From contig MENK01000014.1 of assembly GCA_001768235.1 (NCBI GenBank), forward strand, positions 62,001 through 126,000: 64,000 nt of DNA, given 5' to 3'. The translations under genes and the position numbers were made by a program. Origin of the DNA: Bacteroidetes bacterium GWB2_32_14 (GTDB lineage Bacteria > Bacteroidota > Bacteroidia > Bacteroidales > UBA12077). Below are positions 44,551 through 53,387 of this stretch, one piece after another (position 1 is the first letter of the stretch; every line of letters starts with the position of its first letter). Below the pieces are notes generated by a model. That model was not told the origin of the DNA and made no database searches. It was given only the letters and a program-made list of their open reading frames with translations.

Positions 44551-45329
44551 AAATAATTGGATTAACCAGAATACGTAATGAAGCAGGCATTATACAAGAA
44601 ACACTTGATCATATGGCAACGTTTTGTGACGAAGTATATGTTTACGACGATTTTTCGACAGATAATACGGTAGAAATATGTGAAAATCATCCTGTTGTAA
44701 AAGGGATTATAACAGCCAATCATTGGGATACTGATCGTAAACGTGCCGAATGGCAAAACAGGAAATCGGTACTAGAGATGGCTCAAAAATACGCATCGCC
44801 ATTCGATTGGTTTGTTTATATGGATGCCGACGAACGTATCGATTTTGATTTTTCTATGCTTAAAGCAATGCCTTTGCAGGTTGTTGGTATAAAAATGAAG
44901 CTTTTCGATTTTTATATTACACCAGAGGATGTTAACCTACACTATAGTGAACGAAAGTATTGTGGTCAGGAATATAGAAATATATTAATGGCTTTTCGAA
45001 ACCTTAAAACACTAGATTATTCGTCTCCTGATCAAAGAGAAATACACTTACGAAGCAGTGGGCAGGTTTTAAACATAGGCTATGTTAAGCATTACGGCAA
45101 AGGAATATCTGTTGAGCAGTGGGAAGATACGTGTAACTATTATGCAAATCACTTTCCTAAATATGCGAAGAAATGGAAAGCCAGAAAAGGAAAAGCCATA
45201 CACACCACATCGTCGTTTGGGAGCAAACTTATTCTGTGGGAACAAAGAATAAGTAAAGGCGTTCTTTTAACACCTGAAATAGAAAAACATAACATTTATG
45301 AAGATATTACTAACGAACCACTGGCTTAA
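44547..45329 (+). CDS. Family 2 glycosyltransferase
   Basis: 260 residues. MKIIGLTRIRNEAGIIQETLDH is the GT2 start, then YVYDDFSTDNT, the nucleotide-sugar site, and FVYMDADERID, the DxD motif. It should add a sugar from a nucleotide donor, acting in the cytosol. It overlaps the next gene by 32 bases. The gene is one of four glycan enzymes within the structural region. Confidence 0.85.
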   Translation: MKIIGLTRIRNEAGIIQETLDHMATFCDEVYVYDDFSTDNTVEICENHPVVKGIITANHWDTDRKRAEWQNRKSVLEMAQKYASPFDWFVYMDADERIDFDFSMLKAMPLQVVGIKMKLFDFYITPEDVNLHYSERKYCGQEYRNILMAFRNLKTLDYSSPDQREIHLRSSGQVLNIGYVKHYGKGISVEQWEDTCNYYANHFPKYAKKWKARKGKAIHTTSSFGSKLILWEQRISKGVLLTPEIEKHNIYEDITNEPLA

Positions 45330-46191
45330 GAAGCTGGGTGGATCAGAAACATTTACATACACACTTGCCGGCGAACTTACCCGCCTGGAGCACGAAGTAC
45401 ATTTGTTTACCAACATACCTGGCGCAATAAGTCAACGTATTTGCTCCGACTTTAGTATTCCGCTTATTACAGATCCACGAACACGCAAATACGATATGGT
45501 GTTGGCGAATCACAACAGCTGTGTAAGCAAGATTTATCCTACAAATAACAAGGTAGTTCAAACTTGTCACGGAATAGTGCCACAACTGGAACAACCTTCG
45601 TCGTTGGCCGATTTGTTTGTTTCTGTATCGGAAGAAGTGCGAGATCATCTTTTATCTCTTGGTTTTGAATCAACAATTATCCGTAATGGGATCGATTGTG
45701 AACGATTTAAGCCAACCACTAAGTTAAACGGTGAGATTAAAACAGTATTATCATTATCACACTCCGAAGAGCTTAATGAAATGCTTCACAATGCTTTTGC
45801 CGGCCATAAAATACGATTCATTAGCCTGAATAAATTTAAAAACCCTGTTTGGGATGTAGAAAAATACATTAATCAGGCCGATATGGTTGTTTCTCTTGGC
45901 AGGGGTGTCTTTGAAGCAATGGCTTGTGGACGACCAGTACTTGTTTTAGATCACAGGCCATACCAGGACGCAATGGGTGACGGACTACTCACTTTTGGAA
46001 ATATCGATAAATCTATTTATAACAACTGTTCTGGCCGCGCATTTAAAAATAAAAACATAAAACCAATGATTGATTTTGCTATCGGGTATTACAGGTCGTC
46101 GATAGGTGAGTGGTGCAGAAATTACGCACTTAAAGAGCTGAATATTATTAATCAAACACAGAAATATTTACAACTTTATGAATCAATTTGA
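45298..46191 (+). CDS. Family 4-like glycosyltransferase (GT-B)
   Basis: 297 residues. N-terminal GGSETFTYTLAGELTRLEHEVHLF is the GT4 start. IRNGIDCERFKP and later GVFEAMACGRPVLVLDH are the donor-binding E-x7-E-like block of GT-B enzymes. The middle is shorter than a full GT4 (usual length 350-400). The donor sugar cannot be told. Confidence 0.8.
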   Translation: MKILLTNHWLKKLGGSETFTYTLAGELTRLEHEVHLFTNIPGAISQRICSDFSIPLITDPRTRKYDMVLANHNSCVSKIYPTNNKVVQTCHGIVPQLEQPSSLADLFVSVSEEVRDHLLSLGFESTIIRNGIDCERFKPTTKLNGEIKTVLSLSHSEELNEMLHNAFAGHKIRFISLNKFKNPVWDVEKYINQADMVVSLGRGVFEAMACGRPVLVLDHRPYQDAMGDGLLTFGNIDKSIYNNCSGRAFKNKNIKPMIDFAIGYYRSSIGEWCRNYALKELNIINQTQKYLQLYESI

Positions 46192-47113
46192 TGTAGTTTA
46201 TGCCATCGGAAACGGTAGCCGGTGGCACGATAACGAGCTCCGATTCTCGTTACGCGCAATAGAAAAAAACCTGAAAGGGGTGCGCAATATAGTTATTGTT
46301 GGTAAACAACCCAATTTTATTGACAAAAACAATGTCATTTTTATTCCTGCAGACGATCCATTACAGTCAAATGCCGATGGCAACATTGCGCTTAAGGTAA
46401 TGAAAGCCTGTATGGATGAACGTATATCTGAAGATTTTCTTTTCATTAACGACGATCATATCATTAACGCTCCTATGCATGTTAGCGATATTGGGTTTTA
46501 CCATTGTGGTAATTTCGAAAGTTTTCCAGAGACTTTCTGGCATTCTGAATTGCATCGTCAACGTTTAAAAAGAACATACGAAGTGTTAAGAAAAAAAGGC
46601 TATTCAACATTTCATTTCGACATTCATGTGCCCATTATTATTAATAAAAAGAAGTTTTTAGAAATAGTACCTACATTCGATTTTAAATTTGATATCGGGT
46701 ATACCATGAAGTCTATTTATGCAAATCCTGTTGTCCCTGCCAATAAAAAAGAACATGTCGGCGATTTGAAGATAAAAATATTTAATTTTAAGACTCTCGA
46801 GAAGCTCAAAGAGATATTCGAATCAGCAACATTCATTTCGTATAACGATAATGGTTTAAACGGGTATTTAAAATACTTCCTGGCCTATTATCTTTCGTTG
46901 CCATCAAAATATGAAACATACGACATGGAAAAAGACCCCGTAATTCATATTTTAGAATATCTGAGCATAGAAAACAGGGATTATAAAAAAGGTGTTGAAT
47001 TGTATAATAAATATGGTCGCAATACAAATTTGAAGGTAATATTCAGGCACAAAGAATCGGAAAAAACAAGAGAAAAGCTGATGTATAAGCTTGCGCAGCT
47101 CTGTGAGAGTTAA
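46178..47113 (+). CDS. Stealth-type sugar-phosphate transferase with a C-terminal extra module
   Basis: 311 residues. FDVVYAIGNGSRWHDNELRFS matches conserved region 1 of Stealth proteins, FLFINDDHII matches region 2, and FHFDIHVPIIINKK fits later regions. Such enzymes transfer hexose-1-phosphate. The last 40 residues, DYKKGVELYNKYGRN then EKTREKLMYKLAQL, are nearly the same as the start of the next gene's product, which is unusual. It overlaps the GT4 gene by 14 bases. Confidence 0.7.
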   Translation: MNQFDVVYAIGNGSRWHDNELRFSLRAIEKNLKGVRNIVIVGKQPNFIDKNNVIFIPADDPLQSNADGNIALKVMKACMDERISEDFLFINDDHIINAPMHVSDIGFYHCGNFESFPETFWHSELHRQRLKRTYEVLRKKGYSTFHFDIHVPIIINKKKFLEIVPTFDFKFDIGYTMKSIYANPVVPANKKEHVGDLKIKIFNFKTLEKLKEIFESATFISYNDNGLNGYLKYFLAYYLSLPSKYETYDMEKDPVIHILEYLSIENRDYKKGVELYNKYGRNTNLKVIFRHKESEKTREKLMYKLAQLCES

Positions 47114-47150
47114 CTGTCCTTTTTTAGCAATTGCCATTGTATAACCTTTG
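47114..47150 (+). promoter_or_regulatory. Candidate phage late promoter, copy 2
   Basis: CTGTCC and six T (47114) lie 33 bases before TTTG at 47147 (context AACCTTTG). The ATG at 47195 is 44 bases further. Confidence 0.55.
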
Positions 47151-47194
47151 AATTTCAAGTTTTAATACATAATTATAAACTAAATTCTAAAAAA

Positions 47195-47929
47195 ATGATA
47201 AAAGACGAAGTTTTATCCTGGTTACGTGCCGGACAACCTTATGAAGAAGGCGTTGATTTGTATGCAAAACATTGTAATAATGCCACATTGCTTAAAAATT
47301 TCCAACGTAAAGACACCGAAAGTCGCAAGGAAAAGCTTGCTTATAAGCTGGTAATGAAAGCCGGACTGCCGGAAAAGTTTATTCATGCCAAACCATCCGA
47401 TTTGCCAGGGTATAAAGCCACATCTAAGCAATCAGCTCCTCCAAAAAAGGAAACAACACCAGCCCAGCCACAAAAACAAAGCAAAAATAAGTCTGATGGC
47501 AAACCAATGTTTCGTGATTTGCCAAAAGAAGTTCAGCTTATGATTGTTGAACGCGGTGAAATACAAAAGGAAAGAGCTGCTATTCATGCCCAAATAAACG
47601 ATGTACCAAAACAAGATACCAGGGCAAATAATGCAAAACGTAAAGCACTTGGCGAAAAAGTAGATCAATTAACCGGTCGTATTAACGAACTTAAGGCTAA
47701 AATTGATGCCTACGAAAAAAAACTTACGTTGCCAGCCGAAAAAGCTCCCGAAAAAGATCAAACAAGTGCCCATGATCTTCAACGACTAAATAACCTTAAG
47801 TCGCAACGAACAAAAGCAACAAAAGCCATTGAAGATTTGCCTCCTGGACCAAAAAAAGAAGCTAAAATTAAAAAGCTGTCCGAAATAAACACAGAAATTG
47901 AGGAGTTGAACAAAAAGCTGGGCAAATAG
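47195..47929 (+). CDS. Coiled-coil phage protein sharing a module with the Stealth enzyme
   Basis: 244 residues. Residues 14-50 (QPYEEGVDLYAKHCNNATL then SRKEKLAYKL) match the C-terminus of the Stealth gene. After a lysine/proline-rich linker, about residues 110-244 form a long coiled coil with two helices (NAKRKALGEKVDQLTGRINEL). No known family is recognised. It directly precedes the terminase genes. The shared module suggests the two proteins bind the same partner or each other. Confidence 0.55.
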   Translation: MIKDEVLSWLRAGQPYEEGVDLYAKHCNNATLLKNFQRKDTESRKEKLAYKLVMKAGLPEKFIHAKPSDLPGYKATSKQSAPPKKETTPAQPQKQSKNKSDGKPMFRDLPKEVQLMIVERGEIQKERAAIHAQINDVPKQDTRANNAKRKALGEKVDQLTGRINELKAKIDAYEKKLTLPAEKAPEKDQTSAHDLQRLNNLKSQRTKATKAIEDLPPGPKKEAKIKKLSEINTEIEELNKKLGK

Positions 47930-47935
47930 TTTCGC

Positions 47936-48586
47936 ATGAAGAACTATGTATCAAAAACCGACGATATTTTAATCAAAGAGATTAAAACAAACGGTACTGT
48001 TTTAGATCGTATTAAAGGGTATATGATATATGGCGAAAGCAGAATTCCTTTAAGCAAAAAAGAAAAAGACGTGCTCGAAAGGCTCGATGCCGCGTTTACG
48101 CTATTGGTTAATTATAACAGCAACGAGCAGGCTATTCCGTTATTAATGAATCGATTTACAATAAGCCGCGCACAGGCTTACAGAGATGTAAGAGCTGCAC
48201 GCGATTTATATGGCGATATTAATAAAACAAGCAAGGAAGCCGACAGAATTATCGCCCTGGAGTGGACAATTAAAACCTTTCAGATGGCAGCCAAGCAACG
48301 TCCACCAGATCTCGGAAATATGAACAGGGCAATATCAAATTATGTTAAACTTAAGGCTCTCGACAGAGAAGATCCTGAAACATTTAGAGAAGAAGATCTG
48401 CAGCAACATAATTATTATATGATTTTACAGATTAACGGCGAAAGCCATCAGCTGGATTTGAACGCAAAAGGAATAGAGAAAGTTCCTAAAAAGAAAATGT
48501 CGCAAATCATTAATACCTTATATAACGAAATAGAAGATGTTGAAGCAGTTGAATTACTAAAAGAAGATGGCAAACAGGACGCTTAA
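47936..48586 (+). CDS. Probable terminase small subunit
   Basis: 216 residues. An HTH-like segment MNRFTISRAQAYRDVRAARDLYGD (about 75-98) followed by helices, and immediate overlap (20 bases) with the terminase large gene, point to the DNA-recognition subunit of terminase. There is no direct sequence signature, so the call rests on position and the HTH. Confidence 0.65.
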   Translation: MKNYVSKTDDILIKEIKTNGTVLDRIKGYMIYGESRIPLSKKEKDVLERLDAAFTLLVNYNSNEQAIPLLMNRFTISRAQAYRDVRAARDLYGDINKTSKEADRIIALEWTIKTFQMAAKQRPPDLGNMNRAISNYVKLKALDREDPETFREEDLQQHNYYMILQINGESHQLDLNAKGIEKVPKKKMSQIINTLYNEIEDVEAVELLKEDGKQDA

Positions 48587-50231
48587 ATTAAATCCTGCCC
48601 AGTTAATTTCTGTTTTATTAAATCCCAAACACGAGGTTCAGGTTTGGGGTCGTGGAACAGGAAAGTCGAACAGTCAGGGAAACAAGGTAGATCGGATCGT
48701 TAAATCAATGCCCCGGTCTAGCTCTGTTATGACAGGTAAAACATATATGCAGCTTTTAACCAGGACACTTCCCCCAATGATTTCTTTTTTAGAACGAATG
48801 GGTTATTTACGTAACCGCGATTTTTTTATTGGTAAAAAACCACCCAAAATATGGGGATGGAGAGAGCCATACGAAGCTCCACTATCATACGAACATTATA
48901 TGGTTTTTGGGAACCCACAAGGATCAGTTGGTTTTCATTTAACTAGTCAGGACAGAGTTGGATCTGGTCGTGGTTTAAACACCGATTTTGAACTTACAGA
49001 CGAAACATTAACCATCGACATTGATCGATATAATAAGGAAATTCATGCAACAAACCGTGGTAATCTTAACAGATTTGGCAAGTTGTCCTGGCATCACGGA
49101 ACACATCATTCAACATCAATGCCATACTCAAACGAGGGCAAATGGCTGCTCGATGCCGGCGATTATTACGAAAAAGAAGCAGGCATTCGTTATAAAGAAC
49201 TGTGGAATCGTATTGTAAAAATGCAGTTAGATCTTCTCGAAATAGAAAAACCAAACGAATTTGCTGCTCAATGGAACGAAATACAACGCATACGCAAAAG
49301 AATGACTCCTTTTGTTTCAAAAAAAGGGATGTTATTTACCCTGGCAAATGCGTTTGATAACATCGATAATGTTGGAATGTCATATATTCGTGAGCAATAC
49401 AGAACAACTCCCCGACTAACGTTTTTTATCGAAATTATGAATATGATTGTCGATAAGGTTGAAGATTGTTATTATAACATCAACCTTGAAAAGCAGGTTT
49501 ATCACGACAGTTATAATTATAGCTTTATCGATAGCCTGGATTATAACTTTAAAAAGTTAGGATCTCCAGATAGCCGGTTCGATAAAGATGTAGAATCAAA
49601 CAAGCCACTTAAGATTGTTCCTGATTGGGGTGCGTCTATATCATTTTTAATAGTTGTCCAGGATAACACATTGGTTGATCCAGATAAGAAGCTTACCAAG
49701 AATTATGTTAAGGAGTTCTTTGCCAAGCCAAATACTGGGCATGTAATGATTGACGATGTTGTTGACGACTTCTGTAAGTATTATCGCTTTCATAACGACA
49801 GAACAGTTATATATTACAAAGATAAATATGGCGACGAGCGACAACCAAACACAGGAGTTACATACAACCAACAAGCAATAGATAAGTTCCGTAAGCTTGG
49901 TTGGAATGTAATGTTAAAAGAAGACAAAGCCAAGGAACCACCACATCACGAGAAGTATTTGTTATGGACAAATGTGTTTAAAGAGAACAACGAGAAGTTT
50001 CCTGTAGTTCGTATCAATGGCAACAACTGTCAGTTCTTGATTATAGCAATGCAGAACACTAAAGTGATAGAACGAGAAGGACAGTTTAAGAAAGACAAAA
50101 CATCTGAACACATAAAGAGCAAAACACCACCAGAAGAAGCAACTCACTCAACAGATGCAGCAGACAAGATCCTTTGGGTAGACTATAACTCTTTATCGAA
50201 AGGAAGCGACTTCATCGCAGCAAGGATATAG
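48567..50231 (+). CDS. Terminase large subunit
   Basis: 554 residues. The adenine-binding/Walker A region is QVWGRGTGKSNSQG near residue 28, and Walker B-like ELTDETLTI lies near 145. The C-terminal nuclease domain has VPDWGASISFLIV (about 350) and HSTDAADKILW near the end, which hold the metal acids. It is an ATP-driven packaging motor and nuclease that fills the phage head. The family is distinct from lambda TerL. It follows the small subunit with overlap. Confidence 0.85.
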   Translation: MANRTLKLNPAQLISVLLNPKHEVQVWGRGTGKSNSQGNKVDRIVKSMPRSSSVMTGKTYMQLLTRTLPPMISFLERMGYLRNRDFFIGKKPPKIWGWREPYEAPLSYEHYMVFGNPQGSVGFHLTSQDRVGSGRGLNTDFELTDETLTIDIDRYNKEIHATNRGNLNRFGKLSWHHGTHHSTSMPYSNEGKWLLDAGDYYEKEAGIRYKELWNRIVKMQLDLLEIEKPNEFAAQWNEIQRIRKRMTPFVSKKGMLFTLANAFDNIDNVGMSYIREQYRTTPRLTFFIEIMNMIVDKVEDCYYNINLEKQVYHDSYNYSFIDSLDYNFKKLGSPDSRFDKDVESNKPLKIVPDWGASISFLIVVQDNTLVDPDKKLTKNYVKEFFAKPNTGHVMIDDVVDDFCKYYRFHNDRTVIYYKDKYGDERQPNTGVTYNQQAIDKFRKLGWNVMLKEDKAKEPPHHEKYLLWTNVFKENNEKFPVVRINGNNCQFLIIAMQNTKVIEREGQFKKDKTSEHIKSKTPPEEATHSTDAADKILWVDYNSLSKGSDFIAARI

Positions 50232-50502
50232 TATAGCTTTATTCATTCTTTAAAACCATTATATTTATTGATATTTATTGATATTTCATATATCTATTAT
50301 TTTAGATATTGGAAATTTCTTTTTGCCATAGGGCGGTAATGCGTGCCACAGTTACAGATTTATGATACGTTTCGGGCTGTTTTTTTTTATAATAAAATAA
50401 ACATCAAATTTTTAAGACTTAATTTTTGAGAAAACAACCGTAAAAATTGCCTGTCCTTTTTTTTGAGAACTCTATAAGCCCATATTTGAATAAAAAAAGA
50501 TT
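50232..50502. other. Gap after terminase with tandem repeat and late promoter candidate
   Basis: No gene is seen. ATATTTATTG is repeated about 2.5 times at 50261-50288, followed by a small ATCTA/TAGAT hairpin (50292-50307). The 3' end carries the promoter-like element listed separately. Confidence 0.5.
50451..50488 (+). promoter_or_regulatory. Candidate phage late promoter, copy 3
   Basis: CTGTCC and eight T then G (50451) lie 34 bases before CATATTTG ending at 50488. The ATG is 14 bases further, a short leader. Confidence 0.6.
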
Positions 50503-50778
50503 ATGCCAGGTACTATAAGGCTCGATCAGTTGCTTAATGAATGGGATAAAATTAAAACCGGTGACGTTGACGCATCGTTCTCTATAGCTTTTATAACAAA
50601 GAACGGTGAGTATAGATATTATAAACGCGCGGTTAAATCTGGTGCAAACATGAATTTAAAAGATAACGAAATGCGCGGATGTATTCCTATTGATGGAGAA
50701 GGCAAAAACAACGGGCATTATACCGCCATTAGTATTTGGAAAATAGTAGAGTTTAACCAACAGAAAGTTGTTTTATAA
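50503..50778 (+). CDS. Hypothetical phage protein upstream of portal
   Basis: 91 residues, beta-rich (FSIAFITKNGEYRYYKRAVK). No family is recognised. It is directly behind a late promoter candidate, and its stop overlaps the next ATG. It may be part of the head or connector module. Confidence 0.55.
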   Translation: MPGTIRLDQLLNEWDKIKTGDVDASFSIAFITKNGEYRYYKRAVKSGANMNLKDNEMRGCIPIDGEGKNNGHYTAISIWKIVEFNQQKVVL

Positions 50779-52127
50779 TGAAAGTATCTTGGAATAAAGA
50801 CGGCGACCCAATGTTTGCTGCTGGTAGTAACAGTATTGTTTCGGCAAAAGAAATTACAACCGCAAGCCCTAAGTCTACTACCGTAAAAGAAAATAAAGAC
50901 AACGAGATAAAGATTGACAATTATATTATTGCTGCGTGGTTTGAGCCGGGTAACGATTTTCCAAACAATACCTTAATGCCTTATTTAAGAAAATCTCCTG
51001 CGCTTCGATCGGGTATTGATTACAAGATTGCGCTCCATGTTGGGCAAGGATTGTACGCTGTAAAAGTTACGGATTATAACCAGGATGGATCTGAAATAAC
51101 AGAACCCTACTTTAACCCCGCGCTTGATAAGTTTATTAACTCGCGAATGATTACAAAATACAGAGCAGACGCATACCAGAATCTTTTTGAATATGCCATG
51201 GCTTTCCCACAGATTATAATGAACAAAAGCGGAAATACTTTTGCAACCATTAAAAGTATTGACGCTCCATGGTGTAGGTTTACCAAGAAAGAAAACGGTG
51301 TTATTAAAAAATGCTTGATATCTTCGTTGTGGCCCGATGTTTCTGGTAAAGAAGATTACGAGGTAGTTGATGTTATTGATCTCGAAGGCACCGAAGACGA
51401 AATATTGGCAAGAGCAAAAGAACTGAAAAACTTTATTTATCCATTAAATAAAAACACCACCGGAAACATTTACTACCAGCTCCCTTCGTGGGACAGTGCT
51501 CGTGAATGTAAACATCTTGATATAAGCATTAAAATAGGTGAGTTTTTAATGTACATGTTCGACAACCAGATGAGCATAAAGTACCACATTAAAATACCTT
51601 ATGCTTATTGGGATAAGAAATACCCTAAAGAAGATTATGTTTCGAATGAGCAAAAGACCGAGCGAAAAGCTAAAATACAAGCCGATCTTGATGCTGTTGA
51701 ACAAAATCTTACTACAACAAAAAATGCAAAGAAAGCCATTATAACACACTTCGAACTTAACCCACAGGGAAAGCCAGAAGAAAAGTGGGAGATTGATGTT
51801 ATTGAAGATAAGTTTAAATCGGATGAGTACCTGCCGCAAGCTGCTGCAAGCAATGCCGAGATATTTACCTCGTTAAATATTAACCCTGCAGTAAAAGGTT
51901 TATCTCTTAGCGGAGGACCATACTCAAACAGTGGTGGTGGATCTGATATTCGCGAAGCATTTTTAATTGACAATGCCCTGGCATTTTTATCTCGCCACGA
52001 GGTAAACGCACCTGTTGAAATGATGGCTCGCCATAACTTTAAACTGGACGATGACATTAAGATAAAAGACCGAAGCATAATATTAACCACGCTCGACTCT
52101 GGATGCGGGACTAAAAAATTAAGCTAA
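50778..52127 (+). CDS. Probable portal protein
   Basis: 449 residues, normal for a portal. It has a large alpha/beta N-terminus, a helical coiled part about 295-330 and a C-terminal SLSGGPYSNSGGGSDIREAFL which resembles the portal clip/wing border. The gene lies in a terminase-portal-connector order. No metal or catalytic residues are expected. The call is from position, size and the glycine-rich motif. Confidence 0.65.
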   Translation: MKVSWNKDGDPMFAAGSNSIVSAKEITTASPKSTTVKENKDNEIKIDNYIIAAWFEPGNDFPNNTLMPYLRKSPALRSGIDYKIALHVGQGLYAVKVTDYNQDGSEITEPYFNPALDKFINSRMITKYRADAYQNLFEYAMAFPQIIMNKSGNTFATIKSIDAPWCRFTKKENGVIKKCLISSLWPDVSGKEDYEVVDVIDLEGTEDEILARAKELKNFIYPLNKNTTGNIYYQLPSWDSARECKHLDISIKIGEFLMYMFDNQMSIKYHIKIPYAYWDKKYPKEDYVSNEQKTERKAKIQADLDAVEQNLTTTKNAKKAIITHFELNPQGKPEEKWEIDVIEDKFKSDEYLPQAAASNAEIFTSLNINPAVKGLSLSGGPYSNSGGGSDIREAFLIDNALAFLSRHEVNAPVEMMARHNFKLDDDIKIKDRSIILTTLDSGCGTKKLS

Positions 52128-53128
52128 TGTTAATAACAACAGCCGACGAAATAAGAAACTACATACCCATTTCGGTTTCTGCAACCATAGATAAGGTGCT
52201 GCCATTTATTGATGTAGCCGAAAATAAGTATTTAAAAGAAATACTTGGGCTGGATTTTATAACAGATCTAAACGTTTATAATGTACAATCGGCACAAGAA
52301 GAACCATTAATGGATAAGGTACTTGGTATGTGTAAGCGTGCCATTTGTTATTTGGCTTACTTCGAAGGTTTTGAATTGTTAAACATAAAGATTACCGATG
52401 CCGGATTCCACCGCGTGGAGTACGATGCTGACAAATCGTTGTTTGGTTACCAAGAGCGAAACATAAAAGATTATTTTGCTACCACTGGTTACAATGCGCT
52501 CGAAGATATTTTGGAATACATGGAAGCCAATGTTGACGAAAGTGTATTTTCTAAGTGGGCCGATTCTGATGAGTACCAGGAACAGCGACAGTATTTTATA
52601 AAATCGAGCAAGGAGTTTACTAAGATTTACAAACCGCTTAAAGGCAGCCGGCTTGTTTATTTAAATATACTTTCTTCGTTAAAGCTGGCCGAAGACTTTA
52701 ATATTAAACCGGTGCTTGGTACTGAATTGTTCGACACTATGAAAGAGTTGGTATTAGATGGAGATATTGACGAAACCGAAAACTCTGATTATAAAAAACT
52801 ATTGCCATACATAAATAATGCACTGGCTTATTTTACAATAGCAAAAGCGGCAGGAACACTCGGCGCAAACTTTACCGACAAAGGATTATTTTTTACTTCT
52901 TTTCTTGCATCTGGATATAAAGATAAAGACGAACGATCTGATGGAGAAAAAACAAAGGCTATTGTTAACTCGGCCACAGAAACAGCCATCAAATATACCG
53001 AGGCATTACAAACATATTTAGACGATAACATTGATAACCTGCCAGAATATGCCGATTTTATTGGCGACGATGACACAACATTTAATCCAAGCTTTGATAA
53101 TACAGATAGAAAAATAATAATAACTTAA
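52127..53128 (+). CDS. DUF6712 family phage protein
   Basis: 333 residues. The two halves appear to be related: DEIRNYIPISVSATIDKVLPF with KYLKEILG at the start, and FTKIYKPLKGSRLVYLNIL with FNIKPVLG in the middle. This is the pattern of DUF6712 in Bacteroidota phages. A head-tail connector role is inferred from its place after the portal. Its ATG overlaps the portal stop (TAATG). Confidence 0.65.
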   Translation: MLITTADEIRNYIPISVSATIDKVLPFIDVAENKYLKEILGLDFITDLNVYNVQSAQEEPLMDKVLGMCKRAICYLAYFEGFELLNIKITDAGFHRVEYDADKSLFGYQERNIKDYFATTGYNALEDILEYMEANVDESVFSKWADSDEYQEQRQYFIKSSKEFTKIYKPLKGSRLVYLNILSSLKLAEDFNIKPVLGTELFDTMKELVLDGDIDETENSDYKKLLPYINNALAYFTIAKAAGTLGANFTDKGLFFTSFLASGYKDKDERSDGEKTKAIVNSATETAIKYTEALQTYLDDNIDNLPEYADFIGDDDTTFNPSFDNTDRKIIIT

Positions 53129-53139
53129 ACCATAAAACC

Positions 53140-53385
53140 ATGCAACAAGTAAAAGATGGAACATTTTTCCCGGCCGACTCCGATGGAGGATTCGATATTG
53201 TACAAAAACAAACAGGTGTAGGGAATTGGGAAATACAAGAATACTTTAACGACGCAGGTAAAGTAGTTTTTCGATTGTACATACAATGGAATAATTATAC
53301 CGACAGAGATTATCCTGTTAAATTTAGAAAACAACCATTACAAACACCAGCAACCCCAGCTCAAACTTATGTAAAACCATACTAG
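53140..53385 (+). CDS. Hypothetical small phage protein
   Basis: 81 residues. It has FDIVQKQTGVGNWEIQEYF and a proline-rich C-terminus (QTPATPAQTYVKP). No family is recognised. It is co-transcribed with DUF6712 and the Fn3 protein, with short gaps. Confidence 0.5.
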   Translation: MQQVKDGTFFPADSDGGFDIVQKQTGVGNWEIQEYFNDAGKVVFRLYIQWNNYTDRDYPVKFRKQPLQTPATPAQTYVKPY

Positions 53386-53387
53386 GT

